Origin: Microstegium vimineum
Lineage: Eukaryota > Streptophyta > Magnoliopsida > Poales > Poaceae
Assembly: GCA_022036555.1 (NCBI GenBank)
Contig: CM039130.1
Coordinates: 18,001,937-18,065,936 of the forward strand
DNA length: 64,000 nucleotides
Direction of reading: 5' to 3'
Shown here: positions 43,223 to 53,545 of the stretch, piece by piece
How the letters are laid out: every line of letters begins with the position of its first letter
How positions within the stretch are numbered: position 1 is the stretch's first letter
The notes under the pieces: generated by a model
The model's database searches: none
Told to the model about the DNA's origin: nothing
What the model saw: only the letters and a program-made list of their open reading frames with translations
Program-made: the position numbers and the translations under genes

Positions 43223-43780
43223 ATCGGACAACAAACCTTCCACAACGCCTTCTGCGACCTTGGATCGGGTGTGAACATCATGTCCAAGGTAACCAATGAT
43301 AATCTATTAGGGGGACCCTTGCTCCCTACATGTGTTCGTTTGCAGATGGCAGATCAAACGATGCGGTTTCCCAAGGGACTTGCAAGGGATATCTTGGTGA
43401 ACATCCAAGATGAGTACATCCCCACTGACTTCATCATCCTGGACATGGGAGCCAATGTGGACGTCCCTGTCATCTTGGGAAGGCCCTTCCTCAATACCAC
43501 CAATGTAGTCATCTACGTGGGATCGGGCCAGATCCATTTCCAGTTCCCGAGTCACAAGGTAAAATGTGCTTTCAATGGTTATAAACTTAACAAACAAGTT
43601 AAGGCGCATCCACCAAGAAGAGGAGTTCGAGCTCCACGCCAAAAGAAGCAGTACCCGGAGGCCAAGATCAATGAACTCAAGGAGAACGAACCCGCCAATC
43701 CAAGGCAGGTTTGGAAAGCGAAGGAGGTGCACACTCCTCGGTCTCCCTCTCCGGAGCCATCAAGTGCACCCGAAGAATGA
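43223..43780 (+). pseudogene. Protease of element H
   Basis: It reads CDLGSGVNIMSKVTNDNLL (active-site region with DLGS) and LARDILVNIQDEYIPTDFII, then DVPVILGRPFLNTT, a retropepsin fold signature. A stop near 43220 separates it from gag. The C-terminal basic extension ends at 43780. No RT follows. Confidence 0.85.
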
Positions 43781-43975
43781 ACAAGAAGGAGAGTCCTACT
43801 GCGAGGACTTAAAGCCAAGGAGCCTTCGCTGAAAGGTAAGTCGGTAGTTATCTTTTATTTCCCTTTTTGCATTTATTTCATTTTTTTAATTTTCATCATG
43901 CTTAAAATTTAGAATAATAAAGTTTCAGATTAAATAAAACTTGAGATAAGTGTAGCTTTAAAATTTGACAAAGGG
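43781..43975 (+). other. Post-protease spacer of H
   Basis: AT-rich, non-coding 195 bp between the protease end and LTR sequence. This is where all of pol should be. No PPT is visible, so the 3' junction was formed by deletion. Confidence 0.6.
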
Positions 43976-44417
43976 TTGGACCATAGGGTGGTCGGCCGAC
44001 CTCCCCCTAGGTCAGTTCAGGCCCCAGTAACTGCCATACCTGTTTAACACATGTTGAAGATCACAACCATCCACTCCAAGTCAGTTTAGAGGCGGGTGAT
44101 CGAAGGGTGGAGATTGAAGCCTCCTGGATCGGTGACGTGGTCATGGAGTAGCCCCTACTCCACCTCCCACTATAAATAGAGGCTCATACCCCCCTCTCTA
44201 CACATGGTGAAGAAACCTACAAGCTCTATTCCATAGATTGTTCCAGTAGTTAGTCTAGAGTGGGAGTTAGATTTGAGTCGAGCTGCGCTCGGTATTTCCG
44301 GAGTCATCTTCTGGAAAGTCTGCTATAGCTCTTGTATCTTTCCTTCTTTGTAAGACTTTATCTTATTCAATATATTACTTTTCCTCTACTTTATTCAGTA
44401 TTTACTTTGAGCATTAC
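43976..44417 (+). repeat. 3' LTR of element H, truncated at both ends
   Basis: It aligns with 27533-27985 of the 5' LTR, starting at GGTCGGCCGACC. The first roughly 520 bp of the LTR were deleted and the rest is cut off by fragment X. Confidence 0.88.
44144..44179 (+). promoter_or_regulatory. LTR promoter copy: inverted repeat plus TATA box
   Basis: TGGAGTAG/CTACTCCA at 44144-44162 and TATAAATAG at 44171, with spacing unchanged relative to the other two LTRs. Confidence 0.75.
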
Positions 44418-44609
44418 TATAACACCCTAGGGTTAAGCATTGCAAATCATTCATTGCATGAGCATCATTATAAAGCATCATGTCATCTCATGAGAGATTG
44501 AACTAAAATTGATTGTTGTTTCAAAAGTGTCAAGTAAAACTAGTTGTAAAAGTGTTTGGTGGTTTTATTAAGTCTTAAAACACTCCCCATGTTTAATCTT
44601 GTTTTTAAC
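44418..44609 (+). repeat. Fragment X: start of another LTR (TATAACACCC)
   Basis: LTR H stops at 44417 and new sequence starts TATAACACCCTAGGG. This resembles the TGTAACACCC start of many gypsy chromovirus LTRs, with G to A in the terminus. It is cut after 192 bp by element D. No coding sequence, so the class is uncertain. Confidence 0.4.
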
Positions 44610-46189
44610 TGAAAGCATCTAGGCCCCTAGTGTTTCGGTGATTAACGACAATGCAAGATTACTATGACTAACGTGTGTTTTGCAGAGGCAATGAGAAAGT
44701 TAGGTCATGGTAATGTATGGTTGATTGGACTATCATGGTATTCGTGCCCCTTATTGGAATCGTTTCGGTTTTCAAAGGATTGGCGACAAGGTTGAAGATT
44801 AGACTAGGCCTAAGTGTCGTTTGGAGTTGAGAGACACTTAGAGTAGTTTAGCACCTTTATTTTTCCTTTGGCCATACTATTAAGGGGGGTACTATCTAGT
44901 AGCTTGACCTAGGAGAGGCTATGTGATTAGGTGTGGTGCACACTTGTGAAAACTAGCACTAGGAAGCTTTAGAAATAGTCCTTGGACCAAGTAGAGGAAC
45001 TTCCATGTTGGAAGTGGGCTGATCCGGCTTGAAAAGGAGCTCCGGACACTAGTGTATCCCTGGGTCTGAACCATTGGCTGTGCGTCCGGACCCTAGGGTT
45101 TGCTCTGCCTATATTAGAGCGTCCGGGCGCAGTGAATAGTGTAGGGTCCGGACAGCAGGTAGCGTTCGGACCTATGCAGAGAGCTCCCGAGAGTGAAGTT
45201 TGAATCCGGACGCAGTCCGGAGTGGTGAGTCCGGACAAATAGGCAGCGTCCGGACCCAGCAGAGAGTTCCAGAGAGCTTAAAGTCAATCCGGACGCTGTC
45301 CGGAGGCTTGCGTCCGGACTAGAAAGAGCGTCCGGACTGCCTGGTTTCTGCTCTGAGTTCAGTGAGTTGAGGGGTCCGGACGCGTGCGCATTGGTCCGGA
45401 TCCCACCTAGCAGTAGCGTCCGGAGTGACGTAGTGAAGCACATTTTGTGCCTAACGGTTGGGGTTTGGCTTAGGGGGTATTTATACTCCTCCACCAGCCC
45501 TATGATCCCTCTCTTGCTCATTCCAATTGCTGACCAACCCTTGTGAGAGTGCAAGAAGTGCAAGAGCCCTAGTGAGATAGTGAATTTCCATTCCATGAGT
45601 TGATTCTCACTAGTTGCTTAGAGATAACAAGTGTGCATCCATTCAATCACTAGACTAGCCTTGGTCAAGTGAGAGTTAGTGCTTGTTACTCTTGGTGTTG
45701 ACATCACCTAGACGGCTTTGCGGAGGTTTGCTTGGTGATCATCTGGTGGAGATCATTGTGGATGGCCCAAGCTTCGTTGTGATCGGTTGTGGGAGATTCA
45801 CCGAGCCGAAGTGGTGAAGAATCAGCCCGTAGAGAGCACTTAGTCCTTGCGCGGACTAAGGGGTAGCGATACCATGCGCGGTGCTCCAACGAGGACTAGG
45901 GGGAGTGTCGACTCCTCGATACCTCGCAAAAAGTTGTCGTGTCAATTCCCTTTGCCCCCACTCCTTACTTATTGCAATTACTTTCAAGCATTACTTTCCG
46001 CATTACATTCTTGTTGCTTGACTAGAATTGCATAGGGCTTTACTGCTTTCATTGCCATGTCTTTCTTGTGTAGCTAGGACACACTTGGGAAAGCACTAGG
46101 GGGTTAATTGGCTCTTGATAGGTTTAATTCTTGCTTAGAAATTTAAAAGAGCCCAATTCACCCCCCTCTTGGGCATCTTGATCCTTTCA
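44610..46189 (+). repeat. 5' LTR of element D
   Basis: From TGAAAGCATCTAGGCCCCTAG to ATCCTTTCA (1,580 bp), termini typical of grass SIRE-clade LTRs. A TATA-like GTATTTATACTCC lies near 45477. A dense cluster of TCCGGAC motifs occupies 45020-45430. Confidence 0.82.
45020..45430. repeat. TCCGGA motif cluster in LTR D
   Basis: About fifteen TCCGGAC or near copies, spaced irregularly by 15-50 bp and often preceded by GCG. They lie upstream of the presumed TATA box, so they may be enhancer sites. This is inference. Confidence 0.7.
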
Positions 46190-46204
46190 ATTGGTATTGG
46201 AACC
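46190..46204 (+). other. Primer-binding site of element D (mutated)
   Basis: ATTGGTATTGGAACC directly follows the LTR end. It resembles ATTGGTATCAGAGCC, the tRNA-Met type PBS, with several changes. Confidence 0.65.
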
Positions 46205-46241
46205 TTGTTGCTCTAAATTAGGCTTAACCGCCTAGAGCAAG

Positions 46242-48572
46242 ATGTCCCATGGGGATGGACCGCCGCCCATCTTTGATGGAGATGACTTTCCTTATTGGAA
46301 AGTGCATATGGAGGCTTACCTCGAAGCCTTGGACGTTGGTGTGCTCAAAGCCGCCACCGATGGGTTTCCTTAATTTGATGGAGAACCATTCGGTGACGAG
46401 GTCAACTATGAGAAGTGGAATGCCAAAGCCCGGAACACTCTCTTTAGGGGCATTGGCAAGGACGTGTTCAACCGTGTGCGCACCTCAAAGAACGCTCACG
46501 AGTTGTGGAAGAACATTTGTGCTCTTCATGAGGGCACAAAGAGCGAGCGGGAAGAGCGATATCACTTAGTCATGAATAAGATAAATGCTTTTACCATGCT
46601 CGCTCATGAAAATGCAAATGAAATGTACTCACGCTTGAATGTTCTTGTAGAAGAATTGAATGCACTTGGGCTAACTCAAATGGAGCACGCCGATGTTGTG
46701 AGGAAGATTCTTTGTGTGCTTCCAATTGCCAAGTATGGTAACATTGTGACGGTGTTGCATCAAGGTGATCTTTCCAACTATACACCAACACAAGTCTTGG
46801 GAAAAATCAACGCTCATGAGATGTACATGCACATCCACAAAGAAGAAGAAGGCTCATCATCCACCAAGAAGAAAGATTTGGCACTCAAATCTAGCCATGA
46901 CACGGGCAAGTCAAAAGTGGTGTATGATAGCTCAAGTGAAGATGATGATGACTCAAACATTGCTCTAATGGTGAAGAAGACCACCAAGATGCTAAAGAAG
47001 CTAAACAAGAGCGGTGTCAAGTTTGATTCAAGAAAGAAGAAGTTCTTCACTAGCAACAAGAGGAAGCCATTGTCGGAGATGGATTGCTACAATTGTAGTG
47101 ATCTTGGCCATCTAGCTCACCATTGTACCAAGCCCAAGAAGGACAAGTACAAGAAGAAGTACAAGAATGGTAGAGAACAAAAAGATGAGTCAAGTGATGA
47201 TGAGAAGAAGGATGAGAAGCCACACAAGAAGAAAGATGGCTTCAAGAAGAAGAGGTTCCAACACTAAAAGAAGAAAGATGGCAAGGCATACATAGTTGGT
47301 GATTGGTTGACCGACATCGAAGACTCAAGTGATTCATCCAATGATGATAGTGATGATGAGAAGGTGGCCGCTCTAGTCATTGGGACTTCATTGCCTCCTC
47401 CACCATCATCGTCTTCCTCCACTATATCCTCTACACACCTATGCCTTATGGCCAAAGGTGACCGGAAGGTACAATATAAAGTAGAGGATAGTGATGATAG
47501 TGGTAGTGAAAGTGAAAATGAATACCAAGCTCCTTATTATGATGAACTCATAAAATTGCTCACTAAGTACACTAAAATTGTTAAGAAGGAGCAAGCTAAA
47601 AATGAGAAGCTTGAAAAAGAAAATGATGACTTGCTTGCCAAACTTGAAGTAACTTCAAATGCTAGTGATGAGCTAATAAGTGAAAACAAATCCTTATCCT
47701 CACAAGCTAAGGATCTCAAATCCTCTCTAAAAGAGCTAAAAGAGAAACATGATAAGCTAGAGAGGACAACACAGGAGCTTAGAACCAAACATAACAAGCT
47801 TAAGGAAGAGTACACCGAAGTAAAGATGAACTATGATACTCTCCTTATAGCAAATGAATGTCTTGAAGATGCTTTGCCTATTGTTGCTAACCCCATTGTC
47901 AAGATTGACATTGGCACTTCTTGTGATGATTTGATCATTGAGCCCATTGAGAAAGTGCCTAAGTGCAAAGGCAAGCAAGTGGTTGTGGCGGATCACTATG
48001 ATGACTATATTAAGATCAAGAATGAGAATGAGAAGCTCAAGCAAGATCTTATCAAGCTCAAGTCAACCAAGTAAATAGTGATTGAGACACAAGATGAAGA
48101 CTATGATGTGGCACTTGAAGTTGATATGCTTAGAGAAGAGAACAAGAGGCTAAAGAATGAGAAGAACCATCTTGCCATTGGAATGGAGAAGTTCACTAAG
48201 GGCCACAATCTTCAAAGTGAGCTCCTCATGAACACCGTCATGAAGAATGACAAGGCCGGTCTTGGCTACAAGCCCGCTCAAGTGAAGAAAGCCAAAGCTA
48301 AAGCCAAATCTCAATATCAACAAGAAGCCAAGTACTTCTATCAAGCAAAGCCAAAGCCAAAGGTGAAGACATGCTTTGAGTGTGGAAAGCAAGGACACTT
48401 TGCTCATGAGTGTGTGACACCACATCCACAACCCTTTCCCAAGCACACTAGGCCATTTGCATACAATGCTCACTATATCATCAACAAGGATGTCAGGGGA
48501 GACCACAAGTTGTGTTCTTGGGACCACCTAACAAGAATAGACCAAGGACACTTTGGGTTGCTAAGTCACTAG
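46242..48572 (+). pseudogene. Gag of element D: capsid, coiled coil, two zinc knuckles
   Basis: The ATG at 46242 opens the gag. The capsid part reads PPIFDGDDFPYWKVHMEAYL, ELWKNICALHEGT, and EMYSRLNVLVEELNALGL. Knuckle 1 (CYNCSDLGHLAHHC) is at about 47080, in a Lys-rich context. A Ser/Asp-rich stretch follows, then a long coiled coil (about 47540-47870, heptad-rich KEQAKNEKLEKENDDLLAKL). A second helical segment and knuckle 2 (CFECGKQGHFAHEC) at about 48370 complete it. In-frame stops at 46371, 47265, 48072 and 48570 inactivate it without changing frame. Confidence 0.9.
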
Positions 48573-48641
48573 TAGAGAAAGCAATGGCCCCCCGTACTCA
48601 ATGGGTGCCTAAACAACAAGCTTGATCTCTTGTGTGTGTAG

Positions 48642-49160
48642 GTGAACTACAAGACCGGTGGAAGTCATTGGGTGATAGATAGTGGTTGCACTCAACATAT
48701 GACCGGTGACCCCCGGATGTTCACCTCTTTGGAAGAAGATGTCAACAACCAAGACAAGATTACATTTGGGGACAACTCAAAGGGAAAGGTCAAAGGACTT
48801 GGAAAAGTGGCAATCTCAAATGATCATTCAATATCAAATGCCTTGCTAGTTGCATCATTGAGCTTCAACTTACTCTCGGTTGGTCAATTATGTGATCTTG
48901 GTTTCCAATGCTTATTCACTCCAAATGAAGTTGTTGTGTCCAAGATTGATGATAGTCAAGTCATATTCAAAGGCTTCCGGCACAATAACCTCTACCTTGT
49001 GGATTTCTCATCAAATGATGCCAACCTCCAAACATGCTTGTTCACTAAGTCATCTCTTGGTTGGTTGTGGCATAGAAGGCTAGCTCATGTTGGAATGTCT
49101 ACTCTCAAGAAGCTATTGAAGAAGGAAATGGTTAGAGGCATCAAGGATGTTTTGTTTTAA
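48642..49160 (+). pseudogene. Protease and integrase N-terminus of element D
   Basis: Copia protease with WVIDSGCTQHMTGDP (catalytic DSG), then the loops LLSVGQLCDLGF and VVVSKIDDSQVIF. The pre-integrase zinc finger starts LWHRRLAHVGMSTLKKL and ends after a stop at 49158 with CSACQASKQ. Confidence 0.92.
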
Positions 49161-50284
49161 AAGGACAAGCTTTGTAGTGCATGTCAAGCCAGCAAGCAAG
49201 TTGCCAACACTCACCCACACAAAGCATTCATGTCAACATCAAGAGTTCTTGAGCTACTACACATGGATTTGTTTGGACCTACAACATATGCTAGTTTGGG
49301 CGGCAACCTATTTTGTCTTGTGATAGTGGATGATTACTCAAGATACACATGGGTGTTCTTTCTTCATGACAAAGGGAAGCCACAAGCTCTTTCAAAAAGT
49401 TTGCCAAGAGAGCCCAAAATGAGTTTGGTGTGGAAATCAAGAAAATAAGAAGTGACAATGGCACCGAGTTTATCAACACAAAGATTGAAGATTATTGTGA
49501 TGAAGTTGGGATCAAGCATGAAGTGTCCGCTACATATACACCTCAACAAAATGGAGTGGTTGAGAGGAAGAACCAGACATTGATTAAACTTGCAAGAACC
49601 GTGCTAGATGTGTACAACACCCCGGAGAAGTTTTGGGCTGAAGCTATCAACACCGCATGCTATGCTTCAAATAGATTGTTCATCCAAAGATTCTTGAAGA
49701 AGACACCATATGAGTTGCTAAATGGAAAGAAGCCGGATGTATCATTCTTTAGGGTGTTTGGGTGCAAGGTCTACATCTACAAGAAGCGTCAACATCTAGG
49801 GAAGTTTCAAAGAAGATGTGATATTGACTTCCTAGTTGGTTATTCGTTGAAATCCAAAGCATACCGTGTATTTAACCAAGCCACCAGCTTAGTTGAAGAA
49901 ACGTATGACTTGGAATTTGATGAGACTAATGGCTCCCAAGGAGCAAATGAAAATCTTGATGATGTAGGTGATGAACCATTGAGGGAGGCTATGAAGAACA
50001 TGCCTACCGGTGCAATCAACCCCAAAGAAGAAGATCAAGTGGTGGTCGAAGGTGAAGATAATGCAAATGCTCAACCTTCTTCATCACAAGAGACTCAAGA
50101 TGATGATGACAAAGTGAGGGAAACAAATGAAGACACCTTCATCCCTCAAGCCCAAGTAGAGACACCTTCTCCTCCTCAAGTGGTTGATAAAAGATCCGCA
50201 CCCATACTCCAATCACATCCACAAGAGCTCATCATTGGGAGTCCTTCAAGGGGAGTAATGACTCGGTCCCAAAAGCTTGCTTAA
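49161..50284 (+). pseudogene. Integrase of element D
   Basis: DDE core: LLHMDLFGPTTYASLGGN with the first Asp and VIVDDYSRYTWVFFL. After a frameshift near 49390 come IRSDNGTEFIN with the second Asp and TPQQNGVVERKNQTL with the Glu, then FWAEAINTACYASNR. The acidic C-terminal extension ends with the GKxPDVS.FRVFGCKVYIYKK region and a Gln/Glu/Asp-rich linker. It would insert the cDNA; the frameshift and the stop at 50282 disable it. Confidence 0.92.
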
Positions 50285-50305
50285 TTTATTGAACATCACT
50301 CTTTT

Positions 50306-51859
50306 GTGTCTTGTGTTGAGCCTACATGTGCAGAGGAAGCACATGAGAATCCGGATTGGGTGAATGCTATGCAGGAAGAGTTGAACAACTTCACCCGCAA
50401 TCAAGTGTGGACTCTAGAAGAAAAGCCAAAAGATGCAAGAGTGATAGGAACTAAGTGGGTGTTCCACAACAAGCAAGATGATCAAGGTCAAGTGGTTAGA
50501 AACAAGGCAAGGCTAGTGGAAAAGGGGTTCTCCCAAGTTGAAGGCTTGGATTTTGGGGAGACCTTTGCACCGGTTGCAAGACTTGAAGCCATTCGTATCC
50601 TCCTTTCATATGCATCACACCATGACATGAAATTATATCAAATGGATGTGAAAAGTGCATTCTTAAATGGCTTCATAAATGAACTAGTCTATTTCAACCA
50701 ACCTCCCGGTTTTGAGGACCCTAGATATCCTAACCATGTTTATAGGTTGTCCAAGGCGCAATATGGGCTCAAGCAAGCCCCTAGAGCTTGGTATGAGGGT
50801 CTTCGGGACTTCCTCTTCAAGAAGAGATTCACTATTGGGAAGGTTGATACAACACTATTCACCAAGAAGCAAGATGGAGATATATTCATTTGTCAAGTGT
50901 ATGTTGATGATATTATCTTTGGCTCGACGAATGAAGATCATTGCAAGGAGTTTGGTGACTTGATGTCAAAGGAATTTGAGATGTCCATGATTGGAGAGCT
51001 TACTTTCTTCCTTGGGTTTCAAGTGAAGCAATTGAGAGAAGGCACATTTGTATCTCAAGAGAAGTATACCAATGATGTGCTAAAGAAGTTCAAGATGGAA
51101 GATTGTAAGCCAATCAAGACCCCAATGCCTACAAATGGACACATTGACCTTTATGAGGACGGTAAACCAATTGATCAAACTCTCTACCGTTCTATGATTG
51201 GTAGTTTGTTATATCTTACCGCATCTAGGCCCGACATCATGTTTAGTGTATGCATGTGTGTTAGATTTTAAGCAAAACCTAAGGAATCACACCTAAGTGC
51301 CGTAAAAAGAATCCTTAGATACATAAAGAACACCCCAAGAATTGGCCTTTGGTATCCCAAAGGAGCTACTTTTCAACTAGTGGGCTACTTCGATTCGGAT
51401 TATGCCGGTTGCAAAGTTGATAGGAAGAGTACCTCCGGAGGTTGCCATTTGCTTGGAAGACCCCTTGTATCATGGTCATCTAAGAAACAAAATAGTGTGG
51501 CTTTGTCTACCGTGGAAGCGGAATACATAGTCGTCGGAGCTTGTTGTGCATAAATCCTATACATGAAACAAACTCTTCTAGACTATGGCGTTGAACTTAA
51601 AAGTGTACCACTTCTTTGTGATAATGAAAGTGCGGTAAAACTTGCGAACAATCCGGTTCAACACTCACGCACTAAGCACATCGATATCCGCCATCACTTT
51701 CTAAGGGACCATGTTTCAAAGAAAGATATCTCACTAGTTGGTGTAAGAAGTGAAGATCAACTGGCGGATATCTTCACAAAACCTCTTGATGAAGTGACCT
51801 TTTGTAGGTTGAGAAGTGAACTAAATGTGCTTGATCTAAGTAACTTCACTAAAAGATGA
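50306..51859 (+). pseudogene. Reverse transcriptase and RNase H of element D
   Basis: [52 protein letters not shown] with catalytic Asp, [26 protein letters not shown] as active site, and FFLGFQVKQ. The linker is [20 protein letters not shown]. After a stop at 51269 comes RNase H: YFDSDYAGCKVDRKSTSGGC, STVEAEYIVVG, a stop at 51551, then CDNESAVKLANNP, RTKHIDIRHHFLRDHV and LADIFTKPL. Apart from the two stops the domains are complete. Confidence 0.93.
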
Positions 51860-52359
51860 TCTTGTGTTGGTACCTTGCATTCATTATAAAATATGACATG
51901 TTTCAATTATGTACGTGCATATAGGCTTGTCTAACGCGGTTAAGATAACCGCCCCAAAGCGTGTGAAGAAGCTTAATCGCGATTTAAACTTAACAAGCAA
52001 CTAGATTCAAATTCAAGTATTGCATTGCATATGCATGTTTGTTGCTTGATCATTCTTTTTTGGTTAAGTTTGAGCATCCTCTGAGTTCGTCCATTTTAGG
52101 GGGAGTATTCCATGCTCAAGTTGTTACTATACCCCTACTTATGGCCTTACAGTGCTCCTCGCCCTCTTTTATTGCCTATTTTCTTAAAAATGAGCTAAGC
52201 CAAAGGCTAAATACTTGAAAAATCTTGAGGGTTTGAGTGATGGTTCTCATACCATATCCAACATGTGTTCTTTTGAATCTCTTTTGTGTTGGAAATGGTT
52301 TGGGAGAGCAAGGGAGAGATAGCAAAAATTTTCAGTGCATTTCAGCTTCAGATGCCTCT

Positions 52360-52690
52360 CTGGACACTACATTCTTCTCCGGTCTAGACACACTTTTGCG
52401 TCCGGACTCTCCTCTATGCCCTCTGTTTTGCTCCGGAAGCAAGGTCCGGACACAAGTTTTCTACGGTCCGGACCATCGCGTATGCGTCCGGTCAGCCCCC
52501 CCCACTGTGCATCCTCCCGCACAGTGACTTCGGTCGCCACTATTCCCTGCATCTGGACACGTTTTTGCGTCCGGATAATTACAACACAAAGAGCTTGTCA
52601 CCAGTTTTGGTCCCTCCTTGGTCCGGATCCCCTGTCCGGACAACCATCTGCGTCCGGAGTCCGGATGTGTTGCGCAGTTACCCCTTCGCG
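52360..52690. repeat. Second TCCGGA motif cluster in D
   Basis: About ten TCCGGA(C) motifs or one-base variants, several with the GCGTCCGG context also seen in the LTR cluster. They are irregularly spaced. Confidence 0.68.
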
Positions 52691-53319
52691 CGTGTTCACC
52701 CACTTCTGTCTAACTCATCCATTCGCACCCGCCCGTACACTGACGCTGCCGTAACCGCCATTTGCACCGCTCGCACTCCCCGCCATCGTTGAGCCCTGGC
52801 GTCGGCCCCTCCCTACGGGCCCGCGCGCATCCCCCCCTCGCCGCGAGCTCCTTCACCCCGCGCCCGCGCGCCCTCCTCACGCTCTGCTTGTCTCACGCCG
52901 CCACCCCTCTCCGCACGTGCTCCACCCGCCCTGCTCTGCTTCTCTCTCCGTCGAGCAGGACCCCCCCCACATCCAGCCAAGCAGAACTCCCAACCCCCTA
53001 CTCCCTAGGGTTTCCCCTATCCCTGAACCCTAGACCCCCCTGCCTTCACCACAGGTTTCCCACCCTGCCTCCACCTCACCACTAGCAACACCCTCCCTAG
53101 GGTTTCTTTGATGAGTTGTCGTTCGTGCGTTTCGGCCGACGTCGATTCGATCTTCGTGGTGTCTCGGTTTCGAGCCCGACTTGCATTGGATCGTCGCTTC
53201 TTCTCTCAGGTAGCCGACGAATTCATCCTTTACTCATCTATATGCTTGCTTTTGATAGGCTTTTCGCACCTCTAGATGATTATATTGCTTATATATATTC
53301 TCTCTTTTCTATCCTGTGG

Positions 53320-53520
53320 CAGTCGGGTCAGTGGTAGTGACAGAAAACTCGGGGCAAAGCCCGCAAGTATGGATTGAGGCAAAGCCTCATGAGCATGTCA
53401 GTGGCATTGAGGGCCTCTTGCAGTGACAGTGGGCTTCTTGTCAGTGTGTCAGTGGCAGTGATCAGCGTGTCAGTAGATTTCATAGTTCTCAGTGGCAGTG
53501 GCATTTGGGCCTCTTTCAGT
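53320..53520 (+). repeat. CAGTG-rich leader repeats
   Basis: TCAGTGGCAGTG, TCAGTGGTAGTG, GTCAGTGTGTCAGTGGC and similar units recur about ten times within 200 bp, immediately upstream of the ATG at 53546. Confidence 0.75.
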
Positions 53521-53545
53521 ATTGACTGCTAATTGATTGATCAGT

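Larger units (their letters stand above)
27011..44417 (+). mobile_element. Gypsy element H (gag-pro only), carrying element B
   Basis: It has a 5' LTR (27011-28715), PBS, leader, gag and protease, then directly a 5'-truncated LTR copy (43976-44417). No RT, RNase H or integrase is present. The leader is split at 28770/41609 by element B with duplication GATTG. The 3' LTR is cut at 44417 by fragment X. LTR and gag show it is a sibling of G. Confidence 0.85.
51860..53545 (+). other. Post-pol region of D: motif cluster and leader of the extra gene
   Basis: It begins AT-rich, with TTTTAGGGGGAGTATT at 52093-52108 resembling a Sirevirus polypurine tract. At 52360-52690 TCCGGAC motifs reappear. 52690-53110 is very C-rich with CCCTAGGGTTTC repeats, like a plant 5' UTR. 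A possible intron lies at about 53211-53322 (TCTCAG/GTAGCC to GTGGCAG). 53320-53520 is made of CAGTGGCAGTG-like repeats. No protein is supported here. Confidence 0.6.

Noticed and set aside
45020..45430. Array-like repeat (CRISPR or satellite) of TCCGGAC
   Set aside because: Spacing is irregular and the unit is only 6-8 bp, inside a plant LTR. It is a motif cluster, not an array.
52762..53085. Pro/Ser-rich 107-codon frame
   Set aside because: Low-complexity C-rich leader DNA. No conserved motif, and better explained as 5' UTR.
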